DNA from: Amphiduros pacificus
Taxonomy: Eukaryota; Annelida; Polychaeta; Phyllodocida; Hesionidae
Length of the DNA: 64,000 bases
Reading direction: 5' to 3'
Assembly: GCA_949316495.1 (NCBI GenBank)
Contig: OX439003.1
Coordinates: forward strand, 26,759,656-26,823,655
In this document: piece after piece, positions 26,701 through 41,700 of the stretch
How the letters are laid out: each line of letters starts with the position of its first letter
Numbering within the stretch: the stretch's first letter is position 1
Notes under the pieces: model-generated
What the model saw: only the letters and a program-made list of their open reading frames with translations
What the model was told of the DNA's origin: nothing
Database searches by the model: none
Position numbers and translations under genes: made by a program

Positions 26701-29700
26701 GTGTGTGGGGTTTTTGTGTTCCCTGACTCTACAATAACAGACACATATATTAAATGATGAGATTCGTAGATGAGTCCTGAATGAATCTTCTATGTTTATA
26801 TGCAGAGAGAATGAAAAATGGTTTAACATAGCATCCAATTCATGACTTTTGTAAGTGTATATTTAAATGAAGTAAAAAATGAAGATTTTCTTAACTATTC
26901 ATTTGAGATAACTGTATTTTTTAACAAGTGATTTTCAGTTAGTTTTTACTAAAATGTTTAAATTCTTCTTCTTCACGATATAGCAAACCTAACAAGGCAT
27001 GACACATCTTCAACAAATAACCAAATGACTTAATGTTTGGCTCCTTACAATATTATCATGCTATTGTAACTTAATATTCTAAATTATTGCTTACAGTATT
27101 CTAACATCACAACAGCACACACAAGCTCCATTCAGAAATACAACACCATATCAATACATTCAGAATCCTGTGAACTCAAATTGAACTTAGATTTCAACTT
27201 CTGCATTCTCATATGTTGCACTTCACTCTATATCAATCATGCATTGCAAGAAGTCTGAAGCAACAAACATTGCACAAACAGTAGTGCCATCTGGTGCATG
27301 AGAGATAATATTTAGAGAAGAGAATTAACCGTGGATTATAAGCAGCTGTGACCAAAATCAGTATCAAATGAGGTCACACAGGACCTTTCCATGCTATGCA
27401 TGAGATATGTATCAGCTGAGAGATTCATGAACCAGTCAATGAGCATGACCACATAGAATCAAGCAACTGTCCTGCGTAACCTCATTTGGTCATGTTGGTG
27501 TTTGACTGCATGGGTAGTTAGTCCCAGATAGGTGATATGCTTACCACACCCTGCAGCATTAGGAGATAGGACATGAGGTTTGATAACTGTTCCCAAGGGA
27601 AACTGCTTCAGATACAATGATTTAAAGAGGTCAAACAATACATGTAGTAGCATTGGGATAAGAGAGGTAAAGTACACCAGGGGGCGCTGTCAGAGCAGAA
27701 AGATATAACCACTAGAGCGTGTTATCCTACCATGCCACCGCACTGTTGTTGAGGCTCTGGCTGCTGTACAAAGATAGTGCCTGGTTTATAAACAAACCGC
27801 TCTTGTGTCATGACGTGCATAATTCCCCGCTCCGTCTGCACAGGTTCAAAACACTGAAATATCACCAGGACAGTTTCAAACTATTGTTTATCTGGGAAAC
27901 ACACTGGTTAGTCCCTGTCTGCTAAATCCCTTGATTCATTTGCCAGGGATTTGTTGTATTTGTTGAATAAGCAGAAATACTATGAAAATGTGTTCAAACT
28001 AGGAAACATAAAATAAATGGAGAATGAATATATATACAAAAAAAAGCAACAAAAAAAACTTTCTCAAAATAAAAATCAGTACCATAAAAATAAATGATCA
28101 GGAGATAGAATTGTAAACTAAATACATTTCTTCATTTTGGCTTGGAGACTAGCATCCCATATTTTGCCCACCTGTAAACCCTGCAGTACATTGAAGAGGT
28201 CTGTCATTGTATTAATCTTCTTAGACTGCTATATGTGCACATAGCAGTCTAATCTTGGCTCCAGATTTGAATTATAAAAATCCACAAATATTACAATACA
28301 TATATACGTGTATATGATTTAATACTTGTGAAAAAATAGTTTTGATACTTTTTATCAAATATCTATTAAATGAGCATGTAGATAACATCATTTTCAAATG
28401 CACAGTATTGTTTCTAATTTTAAATTGTTTTTATTAGATCCCTCAACAGCTGTGTAGTGATCAATATTCAAAAGTATGAAAACTAACTCCTTGCTTGTTG
28501 TGGAATACCTGTTAGAACTGAATTCCTGTAGTCTGATTGGTTAACATGAAATCATAACATGAAATCAGTGAATAGCAGTAGAATACATTGTCCATATTTC
28601 AAAATGGTAAGCTTTACTCGTGACTTTCAGTAGGAATGTGTTCATGTAAAATAATGTATAATATTGAAAGTAATCCAAAACACATCACTTGATTGTATAG
28701 AAGACATGGTATGTGTGAAAGCAAGTTTGTTTATTTTATTTTGTTTTTCTATTTGGAATGGTACAACAAGGTGAAAACAAAGTGGAGAAGTCAATCTTCC
28801 ACACAGACTTGGAGAAGCATGTGAAAATGGTGGTCTGGCGGCCCTCTTCTTGAACTCACTTTAAAATGGAGAATCTTTGTTGTAAAATAATAAATAAAAT
28901 AAAAAGTCTATGTGACTATCTAGAATACTACAAGTCTCTACCTCCTGGTTGGACACAATCAAGATGCTAGGTTGATAAACAAAGTATTTACAAGACTATA
29001 CTTCTATATTTCTCTATTTTTTTTTGATCTATCAAGTCATGAAATGGACTGTTTTGCCAACAAGTGTTACAGGACAAAATCTGGGTTACCTATATATGTA
29101 CATAATTCAGCATTCAGCAATACCCAAAAAAGAACAAAACAATCGATACCAAAAATCAGAAAAGATGAAATTATATCACTAATAACATGTTGTTTTTTAT
29201 ATAAAGGATATAGACATTTATTCCATTCTGAACATTTTGATATTTCGCAATTGACATAGAACAAAAAAAAACATAGGCCTAAATAAATATAAAAATGCTC
29301 AGAATTGTAGGAATTTCTAATTTTTAAAACAGTATATATATGTGTGAACCATGGAATTTTATCTTAAAATTAATACTAAAAATCCGAGAATTTGAGGTTC
29401 ATTTCTGATAAAATCATATGGAGTGACTCATAATCTTTTTTTGTATAGATTTGAAGTATGTTTTAAAACTTTCCTTGGGACAATCAACTTTCAACTCATA
29501 TCAATTTTTCAAGATTTCATTCAAACATCTGGTGATGCCATCATTTAATAATAGCCAAAAAAGCATATACCGTATATACTTGTGTATAAGACGAGGTTTT
29601 TTTCCAAAAACTCTAAGTTAATGTTTAGGGGGTCGTCTTATACACGAGAGCAGTCTTATACTCGAGTATTTACGGTAAAACGTAAATACGGTAAAACGTA

Positions 29701-32700
29701 AATACGATGTTCATATTTTCGAAATATTGAATATCAGACGTAGCAGATTGATTTTAATTGCGTTTTAAATGATAAATAAAGGTATTTACCCAATATTATT
29801 GGTCTATTATTTCAAAACGCTTTGTTTTGACTTTGTTCTCACAGATTCCAATTATCAGCGTTCAGTTTTGCGTTTCGTCATTGTCTCCACTGTTTTGAGT
29901 CGTGTCTTCCCTTTTTGATTGCGTTTTAAATGATAAATAAAGGTATTTACCCAATATTATCACAAATTGTTCGAGAACAGAACAAAACCATCAATCCATT
30001 TAAAACGCAATTAAAATCGATCCACGTGTGAAAGCATTTCTGTCAACAAGGGAAGACACGACTCAAAGCAGTGGAAACAATGACGAGATGCAAAACTGTG
30101 AACGCTGATAATTGAAATCAGTGAAAACAAAGTCAAAACAAAGCATTTTGAAATAATATGTTTTAAATGATATATAAAGGTATTTACCCAATATTATCAC
30201 AGAATTATAACAGAACAAAACCATCCATTATTGCGCAATATATTAACAATCGTTTTCGCGCTAAAAACAAGAGCCTCTTCCCGTCACTTCCGCCTTTCAA
30301 AATTGCGACCACGTGTTGTGCTGAGTCGTGTCTTCCTTGTTGACAGAAATGCTTTCACACGCGGATCGATTTTAATTGCATTTCAAATGATAAATAATAA
30401 AAACGCTTTGTTTTGAGGCTAAAATCAATGATGTGGAGAAATTCTCGACGTAACTGTGATAATATTAAGTACATACCTTTATTTATCATTTAAAACGCAA
30501 TTAAAATCGATCAGCTACGGATATGAAAGTTCAATTTGACATGTTGGCCGCTCCACTTTTGTCTCGTGGGCACCCAGACGCTAAGATAAAGTAAGTCACG
30601 TACATCGTATTACGTTTTGTGATAATATTGGGTAAATACCTTTATTTATCATTTAAAATGCAATCAAAATCGATCCGCTACGTCTGATATTTGTTATTTC
30701 GAAAATATGAACATCGTATTTACGTTTTACCGTAATTACTCGTGTATAAGACGGCTAATATCTTATATTTTAAGCATATTTACGTTTCACTTTTAAAATG
30801 TCCGCCAAGCTTCAGCTTAAGCTTGAATGGTAGCAGAGCCGATATCTCTTGAAAAACCAACTCGTCTTATATTCGGAAATTGTTTTTTTTCAAGTAAAAT
30901 AACCTCAATTTTGGGGGGTCGTCTTATACACGAGTCGTCTTATACACGAGTAAATACGGTATGTCAAATAAACCCTGGCCTAAACAATCCACATGTCACA
31001 CAAATAGCATGACGCAAAGATCAATAAAAGGCAGTCATTATCAAAAATATCAATGTAACAAAAATAATATAAATCACTAAAACTAATAGAATATAAAATC
31101 TCCTCATCTTTTAAGGATAACTAATGATAATAAAAAATAACAAAAAAAAACAACAATGTTCCCCCAACATATCTATTGGCAAACTCATCCATTTCCTAAA
31201 GCATACAAAACAACAAGATCATGTCCAAAAGTCCAACAGTTGTCGTGGTTACCTGTATCATAAGCTTTTGACAGTTTTCCCCCGTGCAAATTCCCTTTTG
31301 TCGATAATGTTCACTGATCTGGTCAAGCTTCAAGTTGAAGTCTGGGTCCACTGCAAGAGATTTAATGGCCAATTATACCACATAACCTTCACCATATTGT
31401 ATGCACTATATGGGAACTATTTACTATCATAATTCATCGTTTTTTAGTAAGTAGACTGTGGATACATATAACTTTTTCAGAATTCCTTTTTATAAATTTT
31501 AGTAATTTGTTTTGGAATGTTAATGGAGAAAAGAAATCTGGAGCTCCTATCACTTACTCATGGGACTTTCAGGACCAATGGTAACCGTTTCTGCTTCGGG
31601 AGCTGTATGTCCTTGACCTTGAAGATGGTCATGACCATGGCCGCAGTTGTTCTGCTTCTGTGTGTTGCAGTCCTCAGTGTGTATTGCATTAGAATCCCCA
31701 CATGTCTCCACCTTGACTGGAGTGACGATACATGTCTGCTTGCACTTCTGTTCATTGTTACAACTTGGTCCTGTATGTGTGGACTCCACCACGCAAATTT
31801 CCTCGCCGTTCTCCTGAGGAAATACATTAAATCCAACACTTAAGAACTCTGTCCAAAAATGAAAAAAAAACTGGCTTCTTTTTTTTTACCGTTAAGAAAC
31901 TCTATTTTCTCAAATTTCCACACCTGAATACTAGTGTACTAAATAATCTTCAGCAGACAGATCTTTATGAACAGGGGTATGCCAATGTCCTTATTGATCA
32001 TTGTATATTGCATCTTCATTTTGTTTATTGTCACCATATTTTCCAAATCATTGAAATCAATACATGATGAAAATGTCAAGTCACTGAGGTTAAATGTATA
32101 AAGCCATGTGTGGTTAAGTGTGGCAATAAGATCTTCATCCTGGTTGCTACTTAATACTGCAGGACACTTGGAGATCTGCCAATGTATGGCATTATACAGA
32201 TATTTATTACTGCATGGACTAGTCAACAATAAATATATGGTATACTTCAAAAATGAAATCATGACCAGTCTGACTCAGTCAGAGATGCAACCACATGTTG
32301 TCTTTATGGCCATGTTATTGTGGAACTTTGGTCTGTGTGAATCAATGGGACAGTTTTGATGCCTGAAATGATGTAGAGCAGCTGTGATGAGTAAGAGCTG
32401 ACCCACATGATTGTATCTGGGTCTGCATCTGACTGAATGGAAGTTATATCGAAACATGTGACTGCATATGGTTCTGCATCTGACAGAGAAGTGATATTGA
32501 CATCTGTGACTGCATCTGGGTCTGTATCCGACTGAAGAGAAGTGATTTTGAATCATGTGACTGCATATGGGTCTGCATCCAACTGAAGGGAAGTGATATT
32601 GAATCATGTGACTGCATATGGGTCTGCATCCGACTGAAGGGAAGTGATATTGAATCATGTGACTGCATATGGGTCTGCATCCGACTGAAGGGAAGTGATA

Positions 32701-35700
32701 TTGAGTCATGTGACTGCATCTGGGTCTGCATCCGACTGGTTATGTTCACAAAGCATCTCATTCACAATATCAAAATATCATTAATATCAGGACAAACTGA
32801 AAAGACTTTTATTATAATTCAACTAATTTATATTGCTAATCTGAAATCATATACCGGTACATGCCAAAGTAAAATATAGACAATTATACATGTAGAACTC
32901 TAACTTATTCTTATGAACTACACATCACTGATCCAATTAATACATACAATTTGAACTATTGTAATAAAATCATTCTTTCATTTTCAGAGCTATATTCAAT
33001 TCAAATAAATGAAAACAGATATATCAAGATGGAGGAATAGAAACTGGGTATAATTATGCACATCTGATGATTAAAAAAACTCCAACAATCTACCTGAAAA
33101 ATCAAAGATATTTGAAATAAGTCTAAACATGCAGCATAACAAGTACGGAATAAATATGGAAGACTAACAGGGTTGCGGGAAAACAACACTTGGGGGCGAC
33201 ACAAGAACTCACCTGGGTCATTATAATAAAGAGAACGGGGCCAATGGGAAGAAAAGGGTGTGGCCTAGAGTGTGATTGGCGGCCAAGTATTTGCTACCTG
33301 CCTGTCGGGAGACAGGGGGTAGGCCAACGGGGAAGGGGCATGCAACGGTTGGATTCCATGGCCACAGCAGCACCAACTCCTTCCTGAAATGTCAAGGATC
33401 CATCGTGATATCTTGTGCTCTGCTCCTCCTGCTCTTAGTATTCTATCACTTGAGACTGTGTCTTACTATGGGTTACTATGTCTCAAATACATTAGAGTAC
33501 ATTCTTGAAATCTTTCACATAATTTGCCTCAATAAATATGGGTTTTAATTGATATATTCTTTCATAAATAACTCATGTCTCTTACGGAAGGACCCCTTAA
33601 ATGCTAGCTTTAAGGATGTCTTGTTTAATAAAAACCATTATTAACAATGCCACGAGACTTATTAACACGAGACTGGGAAAAAACAAAAAAGGATCGATGT
33701 CTGAGGGGAAATAGATCAACTATATCAGATATGTAGCTGTCCTCAAGCATATTTGGTTAATAAAATAAAATAAATAAATGAAGAATGTCAGATAATTAGC
33801 TGTCTTCAGAGAAAGACAATGTCAGATGTTATCTTCAAAAGAATTACATTCATATCACAATATTTTGTGATTGATATGGATATTCAACTCTACTGATATT
33901 GATCCATGGATTATAGCTTTATACCTGACAGAAATATACTGTTATTTGAATGTAAAAATAGCATCAAGGAAATCTCAATCAATAATGAAGTCACATTATT
34001 AACCAGACCGGGGGTTTAAAAATATGGTCTCCACATACAGACTTCATATTAAAAAAAAAGATTTATGAGTTACAATATATAACTGCAGAAATATCTCTCA
34101 GATTTAAATGTAATAACAAGTCCTTTTTGCAACTGGCTATATATTATAAGACAGGCTTGCCTCTTCATAAAAATATTACTCCATATTAACAAGTGATGAA
34201 AACATGCTGGGAATAAGGAAACATTATGGAAACAGAAACAAGCAAATGGAGGAGTGATCAAGCAACTAAAATCAAGCAGTCTCCAAGTGTTCATTGTGAC
34301 AACAAATTAAGTTATATTATCCACTGTGATAACTTACATTTCGACAGAGAACCCTGCTTTCCACTGGAGGCTTATTGATCTGTAACCCTGACCCCTTGTG
34401 GCAATTTCCAGAAGTACTGGTGACAACATCACGTGGTGCTGCTGACTGCGCCTTCTGGTGGAATTTTTGGAAACATTTCAGCATGCGCAGTGTTTGGAAG
34501 GCTTCTGTGTGGTCAGGGTTCTGATGTAATGTTTCCTCATAGTGCCAGATGGCGCCACTTAGATTGCCTTTGGCTGTAAGTAGGTTGCCAAGGAAGAAAT
34601 GCGTCTCTGGCTGTCAACATATGATATGCACTTTGTTACAAGGGTAAAATATTGAAATGAAATACAATATATTAGAAACTACCTGAAACAATTTAGACAA
34701 ATATCCTACAGAATATTGTTGTGCACTAGACTTGTGGATATTCCGGTAGCCCACATAAAAAAATATTATTATTGCTGCAGAGCACATATAGTTGGGAAGA
34801 TACAGAAACTTTGAGGCATTACTACTATAAGCACTATGAACAGACATTATTCTTTGTCAGCACTACAAAAATATTATTATGATAAATATTTTTTAGTGAA
34901 GCATTCCTTACCTCATAGGCATTGATATTGACCGCCTCCCGCATGATGACCACAGCATCGTCCACACGTCCCCACTTATAGAGAATATTGGCCAGGTTGA
35001 CAAGAGGCACATCTTTGTATTCCTCTGGGGAGAAGTAAAGTGCCCGTCTCACACACTCGATGCCGTGGAAGTTGTTACCTATTACACGCCAATAAAGCCC
35101 TGCCAGGTTATACAGGATCCAGCTGGGGCCAATGTTCTGAAAACACGTCAAAGCTAAACGTTAGCTTACACATTGTTACAAAGAACTTTTCTATTTGCTT
35201 TCACTCAAACAAATTCTATATAGAATAATTATATATAATCTAGCTATATTAGTTCTGATATAGCATGAGAAGTGTCTCGGTTACCTTTTTCAGTGCAGTG
35301 AGAATTCTTTGTCCCACCTCCTCCTCAGTCATGTCCAGCCCATCAACCATGCTCAACAGAAGCTGAAAATAGAAACATTTATACATTATTCATTTCTCTT
35401 GTGATCTGTATTCCTTTATTCATAGGCGATTCAAAATGGACTCAGTCTAATAGATTCTTAGTATTAATTTAATGACATCAATAACAAGATCAATAGATTA
35501 ATAAAATGATAAGACATGGTATTTCTATGAAGTGTCCGGCTTACTGGTCTCATGGTGGTGTCTATTAGTCTGAGTGGTACCCGGTTACGATCCTTGACTG
35601 CCTGGATGTGGTCATATGACTTGCGGCTCTCCGGTATGTCCTCCAGGGTGATACACACCGGAGGATACCATGGTAATGGATGCTGCATGGCCTTCCGGTT

Positions 35701-38700
35701 TTTCAAGCCTTGGGCATCTGCCAGCAAGGCTTTGATTCTGAAATGATGTCAAATAAATACATCAACTGGGTGTCATTCCACATGACAAGCATAAAAACGA
35801 AAATTTGTCAGTTGGGTAAACTGATAGCACTTATCTACAAAACCAAATTAAACTGCTGGCAGTACAAAGTACGAATCAAAGTACAAATCCTGTAAATCAT
35901 TCTTGTACTTGCTTTCAACTTCAAAAAAATAACAAATATCTGGCATAGTTAAAAACCTAAACTCAACTCGTCATAAAACAAATGAACTGCAATAAACCAT
36001 AATGATCATTTGCCAAAACTGAACTGGTGATCATCATAAAACAAGTAACTTGGAATAAACTAGACTACTTATTCTCCAAGCCTGGAGAGACAGCAGGTTA
36101 AGGTACTGACTCGAAGCCTTTGTTCTCTGGTGGCAGATAGGTGGTTGGGAACTCATTCCACTGAGGGAACTTCTGGACGAATGTGTCACATTCCTCCTTG
36201 TTGGGCCAATCCTTGTCCTTGTATGGCAGCTTCTGTGACACCTACAAACAAGTATATTCAGAAAGGGATAGTCATATTGAATAGTTATACATCTCAGGAC
36301 ACCTTTAGAATAATATTAAATCTACTTTTCATATTTTTCATTTCTATTTTTGAAAGTGCTCTATAAACATCTTCCAAACACAAGTTTTATCCACTTTTAT
36401 CACCTACTGAAAAACCTGAAAATTGTTTAAAATTATATATTCACAGGAATGTGGTGACACTGAATTTTCATATATCAAATGATGGAGTAAATTTCTACAC
36501 TTTTTGTGTAAAACAATACTAAAATTATATCAAGAGATTAATTGATGCTACAATATTTATGGATTTATTTTGATCGAAACTTGAAATAAGAGAGCTTAGC
36601 AGGCACTTACCTCTGGATTTGGAGGATTTCTCTTGGTGTATTTGGGTTCATGCAGGGGTTTGGAATAGTTGACAGAACTTTGAGGACTTTTACCCTCCCG
36701 GCCTTGTTCCTCAAGTCCCCCCTGCTGGAACAATGACCAATAATATCAGTGGCTTGTCATTCTTTAGGTTCAAATGAGATTATTAATATTGTGGCAATAG
36801 AAAAAAAAAATTCTCAATCTTGTTTCTAATATCCACAAACTTAAATAAATGTTCAGAAGTAAATCTACAAAAATTAATCAATTGATCTCTGTTAAATAAG
36901 TTAAATGGACTCTTCTAAAAAAATGTACATTAATATTTGAGTAAAATTTAAAATTAAATTTTAAATGTGTGTTTGTGTGACCACTTGATGTTAAAAACGT
37001 TTTCTTACATAACTTGATCAAGAGTTAGAATCTTACTGTTCAATTAACGAAATCAAATATAAGAGTATTGCGTTAATCAGACTGATGTTGAAGTGGGAAG
37101 CTAGTGATAGGTACCTGATGTGAATCTGACCATCCAAAGTCCCAGTCAAGGTTGGCAGGATTGCGTCTTCCCCACTTACACTCCAACAGCTGCTTGCCAT
37201 TTTTTAGTACCATTTGACAAAACTCTCCTACAATCACATAAATCTATATATAGACCTTGCAAATCTACATCACCAAAACTATTGGACTTCTGCTATTGGA
37301 CAGAGGACGAGTGAGATTTCTCTGAATATAATTTTTAGTTGCACATATTTTTCTCTTAAATATATATTCAACTTCATGCAAGTTGGTGTGATTGTTTTAT
37401 TGATAATGTTGAGGTGTGAGAGTGAGCCTTACCAGTGGTGACCCCTGCTTCCTTCTGCTTGTAGTGTTCATAGCCTAGCCGCGTATCCACCTTGAACTCG
37501 GGCGTGGCCTGCTCCGTCACCAGCTTCTCCTGCTGCTGCTGCCAGTACTCATGTTTCTTCTGGTAATCTCTTAACTCATTTAGAGTCCTCTGCAATGACC
37601 TGCAGTGAAATCCATATCATTCTCAATGTATGTGACAATCAGAATCTGTCAAACTACATGTACAACTTTGTCAAAGCTGACTTGACTCTGGATCAATCTG
37701 GCACAACTTCATAGATTTCATTGATTTATCGGATACTTAAAATTTTTCATGCACCATCCTCGGACTGTAACAAATATAACTTACTTGATTTTATGTGGAA
37801 ATGACAAATAATGTAACAATTGGACAGTTTGATATATAGTTTGATATGAACGATAATTTTTGGGTGCATATGAATGAGGTACGTATAATAAAATCAAATC
37901 AGGGCGTAGTATCACACATAATCATGACAAGTCTCTGGATAATGAGTAAAAATATATAACCAGAGGACACAGCATGGTAGATGCATGAATACCTGATAGA
38001 ATGTGGTTTCATTTTGAGTGGACATTTAACAGTAATTTGGGAAAGCGAACCAAATCTAATAATATTCATAAAGATGCCATAGATGATGTTTATGGGTGTT
38101 ACCTGTGTTGTGCTTCAAGGGCTGCTTCAAGCTTAGCGTGGCATAATACTGCATGCTTCCGCTTAGCTGCAGCCTCAAAGTCTGGCTGGATCTTCAACGT
38201 GTTCTCAAAGCATATCACCGATTTGTTATATTCTGCCAGAACCTGCAAATATACAAACTCCACTATATTCTGATTTACAATGATTTATTAACAAAATCTG
38301 TCTTGATATTATTTTAAGGACTTCATTCTCCTATTGCAAGACAACACAGATATAATATGAATATACCACAAACATGTGTAACAGACAAGATAATGCTTAT
38401 GGAGCAACAAGTTAGCTCTTTATTTCTTATAAATGGTTCTTGAGTCTGCACTTACAGCATAGATATTTCCCAGTGTGAAGTGGTTGACGTTCAGTTCTCG
38501 CGACACTTCCAGAGCAGCATGAACAACAATGGCCGCCTCATTTGAGTAGCGAGAGCGATGTAATACATTGGCAAGACTTATCAAAGCCACATCTTTGTGC
38601 ATTCTGCAATATACAAGCCCCAGCATGTTAAAACAGTTTGCAATTTGTTGTCAAACAATTCTAAAGGTGTCATCTTTTAAAACATTTATCTCCTATTTTA

Positions 38701-41700
38701 ATTGTCATGTTGACTTATTTCCTCTCTACACACATTTAACATTTCATAAGCTATTGAAAATGTAGCAATTTTTATTTATTTTTTATTTTAAATATCATAT
38801 GAAGTAAAATTGAAGTAACTGACCTTGGTGAGAAATGCAGCGCTCTCCTCAGACATTCTATGACATGGTAGGGATCTCCCTTGATTCTCCAATAAAATGC
38901 AGCCATGTTATACAACACCCAAGAGGTTTTATTCTGCAAATAAATATCATCAAAATATATCACTCATATAAAACTAAACAAAAATATGTACTGGTAACTA
39001 CATACAAAAAATGTCCAAATGTTGAAAAGCATACAATACAAAACATTAAAACGACATAAAGGTTTAAAATAAATTAATAAATACTAAGGATGTAACATTA
39101 AATGCACTTATATTTTAGAGTGGCCATACATACCTTTTGCAACGCCTCATATATTAGGTGTCCATAATCATCAACATTATCTCTGTGGGTAATGGCATTC
39201 TTCAAACCTAACTCTGGTGTTCCTGATAAATTCTGACGATCTTTCATACCCTAGATGAATACACAATATAGCGTCATTGACAAACATTAATCAAAAGTAT
39301 TTGTTTATAGTCAATAATTCGGCTAAAATGAGAGGCACACTGCAGATCGTTGTGTAACAATAGATGCCCCATCAAAACTCTGCAACCATAAAAAACATCT
39401 GAATACCAGGTGACAACTGGCACAAACAGTACATGATTGCAAGTGGTTTGGTAACTGGAGGAAGGTTTGATTGCCTGGGTTGAAGCAATTTGTTTTCACC
39501 TAAGATTGCCATCATTTTCTACAACGTACTATCATCCCTATGTGTTTAAGCTATGAGCAGCTGGAATGTCCTGACTGCCAGTTGGGGGTAATATTGGTCA
39601 GCATGTTTTTGTTTATATATGCTGTGCTGCTTGCCCTGGGGGGGATTAACCATCGCAAGGTCCCAATATTGGTCAGCATGCTGTTGTTTATATATGCTGT
39701 GCTGCTTGCCCTGGGAGGATTAACCATCGCAAGGTCCCAATATTGGTCAGCATGCTGTTGTTTATATATGCTGTGCTGCTTGCCCTGGGGGGATTAACCA
39801 TCGCAAGGTCCCAATATTGGTCAGCATGCTGTTGTTTATATATCCTGTGCTGCTTGACCTGGGGGGATTAACCATCGCAAGGTCCCAATATTGGTCAGCA
39901 TGCTGTTGTTTATATATCCTGTGCTGCTTGCCCTGGGGGGATTAACCATCGCAAGGTCCCAATATTGGTCAGCATGCTGTTGTTTATATATGCTGTGCTG
40001 CTTGCCCTGGGGGGATTAACCATCGCAAGGTCCCAATATTGGTCAGCATGCTGTTGTCTATATATGCTGTGCTGCTTGCCCTGGGGGGATTAACCATCGC
40101 AAGGTCCCAATATTGGTCAGCATGTTGTTGTTTATATATGCTGTGCTGCTTGCCCTGGGGGGATTAACCATCGCAAGGTCCCAATATTGGTCAGCATGCT
40201 GTTGTTTATATATGCTGTGCTGCTTGCCCTGGGGGGATTAACCATCGCAAGGTCCCAATATTGGTCAGCATGCTGTTGTTTATATATGCTGTGCTGCTTG
40301 CCCTGGGGGGATTAACCATCGCAAGGTCCCAATATTGGTCAGCATGTTGTTGTTTATATATGCTGTGCTGCTTTCCCTGGGGGGATTAACCATCGCAAGG
40401 TCCCAATATTGGTCAGCATGCTGTTGTTTATATATGCTGTGCTGCTTGCCCTGGGGGGATTAACCATCGCAAGGTCCCAACTGACATGCTCCTACTACCG
40501 CTAGAATATTTAACTATGAACGAAAAGATACTTCTAAGGTGTGAACAATATATGATGATTTGCATTAACATAGTCATAAATAACAATATTTATGCAAAGA
40601 TGGCAAGGAGAAAATAGCATGTCCACCAGAATAAGGTAAAGTAGGGTACTGCATGACCATACTATGTCACACACTTGGTATGTGTGACCATATAATGCCA
40701 TGCAAATAGTGTGCACAACCAGATAGCTTGCAATGATCAGGCATGACCTTATTTAAATGCATGATCAAATTGCTGTTTTGCCTCCACTGTTAATGGGGTA
40801 TTGATGAGACATTTGTCACAGACATAAATATCTCACCTCAAGGTGTTCAAAGGCATGCATGCTGAAGTCCACATTGATGGTACTTGTACAGTAAGGGAAC
40901 TTAGGGGCCGCTGTGGGGGGTGCCTTGAAGTCGATGTGCTCCTCTGGTCTGCAACGGAAAGAAAAAAAACATACAGGAACTATAAAAATAAAAAATTTTT
41001 ATTGGAAATATGTTTTAGAATTAATTCTATTTTCAGTAATATTGGACTAAGTATATATACAATGTCCACATTGGCAAGTTCTTCATGTCTCCCCTTGATC
41101 TAATCGGATTATTTTTATATCTAGGCTTTGCCAAAACAACATTTCAATTTACCTAATCAATATAAAATTGCACACGAATGTAATGTGCATATATTTCAAA
41201 ACAAAATTATTCTCATTAAAATGTTCATATTTCAAGACAAGTGACTAATCTGTGTTGAATTAAGTTCCAGGTATATAATGGTGAACTGAATAAATTAGCT
41301 TTGAACAGACAGTCTGGTATCTGTGCTATACAAGTCTTTATTTCTATCATTGTTATCAAAATCAAACTAAATTGAAAATGTCAATAAATATTTTACATAA
41401 ACAGATTGTCATTATAACTATTCAGATATTTGATAAACTCATAAAATCTGACCTGATTCCCTTGTTCTCCAGTGGTAGCACTGTGCTGATATACAAATCA
41501 AATTCTGGAAGAGGTTTCCCTGCTGCTATACAATCCAGGTCTGTTTTGTAAAATCTCTGCTCTAAACCTGAGAGAAAATACATGTATCACTTGCATGTAA
41601 CTTTTGGATAAAGATACATATCAACTGGTTGCAATCATATATATGGTCTTATATGCCACATTTAAAAATCTGACATTAATACTAGTATATGCATGTCAAG

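Noticed and set aside
32275-32761. Minus-strand frames of 105-144 codons with Cys/His periodicity resembling zinc fingers
   Set aside because: The period is the 51-bp intronic minisatellite; spacing does not fit a C2H2 finger.
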